A stretch of DNA of 64,000 nt from Multivorans sp965116445 (lineage in GTDB: Bacteria; Acidobacteriota; Thermoanaerobaculia; Multivoradales; Multivoraceae), in the NCBI GenBank assembly GCA_965116445.1, contig OZ220688.1, positions 4,030,001 to 4,094,000 of the forward strand, given 5' to 3'. Each line of letters starts with the position of its first letter. The first letter of the stretch is position 1. Shown here in pieces: positions 63,425 to 64,000 of the stretch. The translations under genes were made by a program, and so were the position numbers. The notes below the pieces were generated by a model that was not told the DNA's origin, did not search any database, and saw nothing but the letters and a program-made list of their open reading frames with translations.

Positions 63425-63559
63425 GTTGCGTCCATTCCCAGGATGGCCGATGAGAGCGAAGGCTAGCCGTGTTCTTTACTACAAGTCAAGCGGTAAAGAG
63501 CACCGTGGCCTCTGCCGGAGGAACTGTAGCTCGGTGCCCTCTTGCCCTCAGGAACTCCC

Positions 63560-63589
63560 TTGACGGCTCCTGGACTCGCGGCATAGGCT
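63560..63589 (+). promoter_or_regulatory. possible promoter of the second VapBC module
   Basis: TTGACG, 18 bases, TAGGCT, ending seven bases before the ATG at 63596. As for the RES operon, the transcript would be almost leaderless. Confidence 0.35.
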
Positions 63590-63595
63590 TGGCAT

Positions 63596-63862
63596 ATGTC
63601 AGGCGCTGCACGACCGTCAGTACCTCAGCCGTTCCGGGTAGCTCGTCTGTTTCGCAACGGCCGCAATCAAGCGCTCCGGATCCCGCGCGAGTTCGAACTG
63701 CAGGCCGACGAGGTGACCATTCACCGGGAGGATCGTCGTCTGATCATCGAACCAGTCGACCGAAAGCCATCGCTTTCAGAGGTGCTCGCGCGTCTCTCCC
63801 CGCTTGAAGAGGACTTCCCGCACATTGAGGATCCTCCGGTCGAGCCGGAAGAGATCCTCTGA
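63596..63862 (+). CDS. VapB-type antitoxin, second module
   Basis: 88 residues. Contains RVARLFRNGRNQALRIPREFEL and a swapped-hairpin continuation DEVTIHREDRRLIIEPVDRK, typical of VapB antitoxins of the AbrB superfamily. The C-terminal tail (LSPLEEDFPHIEDPPVEPEE) is acidic and would bind the toxin. A PIN gene starts 11 bases after the stop. Confidence 0.85.
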   Translation: MSGAARPSVPQPFRVARLFRNGRNQALRIPREFELQADEVTIHREDRRLIIEPVDRKPSLSEVLARLSPLEEDFPHIEDPPVEPEEIL

Positions 63863-63873
63863 TTCGGTAGACC

Positions 63874-64000
63874 GTGCCGCGATACCTGTTGGACACGAAC
63901 GCCGTGTCCCAGTTGATCCGGCGCCCCGATGGCGAACTGGCCAGGAGATGCGCTGCTCTCGAGCCCGGGAGTCTCGCAACGAGCGTGATCGTGGCTGCCG
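63874..64000 (+). CDS. VapC-type PIN-domain toxin, second module (cut by window end)
   Basis: 42 codons from a GTG up to the window edge: VPRYLLDTNAVSQLIRRPDG (first catalytic Asp in LLDTN), then SLATSVIVAA, the region that carries the second acidic residue. Matches FitB/VapC PIN toxins. The remainder is outside the window. Confidence 0.85.
   Translation, partial: MPRYLLDTNAVSQLIRRPDGELARRCAALEPGSLATSVIVAA

Overview
The window is GC-rich, densely coded bacterial chromosome with long gene names written in typical chromosomal operons, not a plasmid or phage. Two tandem VWFA-related genes of the type common in Acidobacteriota, several signal-peptide proteins ending in Ala-Gln-Gln type cleavage sites, hopanoid genes and the general codon bias point to an Acidobacteriota-like organism. 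This is inference from gene families, not from a marker phylogeny.

Layout. 1-7300: secreted metallopeptidase (partial), unknown secreted protein, tatA-tatC, a CtpA-type S41 protease, and rpmG with two tRNAs on the minus strand. 7464-16391: Mn superoxide dismutase, an ECF-like sigma factor, an ArsR regulator, a CAU tRNA next to tilS, then ftsH and the overlapping cdaA-cdaR-glmM set (c-di-AMP and cell-wall precursor supply). 16369-24932: pdxJ with an NtrC-type regulator, a RES/Xre toxin-antitoxin pair, ligA, a HIRAN-like protein and an ABC exporter. 25072-29287: first IS110-family copy, then acyl-AMP ligase, acyl carrier protein and a DUF374 acyltransferase. 29716-34983: three secreted proteins sharing a C-terminal module. 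35128-40854: glycosyltransferase, radical SAM-methyltransferase fusion, Gfo/Idh/MocA oxidoreductase and a pseudokinase. 41498-49233: ilvD, two VWFA paralogues, S9 peptidase. 49433-53600: SCP2 protein, DUF2235 hydrolase, an unknown gene, an OLD-like ATPase. 53822-55697: hpnG and hpnH for hopanoid side-chain synthesis. 55766-57208: second, apparently identical IS110-family copy. 57318-62755: a LamG/beta-propeller lipoprotein coupled to a beta-helix/aldolase-like fusion. 62760-64000: two VapBC-type modules.

The outstanding feature is a family of dispersed structured repeats, about 34 full or partial copies in 64 kb. Each begins with ACTGGGTGCGCC, forms a GC-rich stem (short forms) or the same stem with two extra internal hairpins (long form), and usually ends in a small tail hairpin. 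Stems covary between copies. The short forms have no stop codon in any of six frames, and ten copies lie in frame inside seven protein genes, including glmM and hpnG. Both IS110-family copies are inserted at the same point of this repeat (after ACTGGGT), and the 3' non-coding part of the IS contains short segments matching both halves of that target, as expected of a guide (bridge/seek) RNA. The repeat family and its guide-RNA insertion sequence are the best candidate for an undescribed system here.
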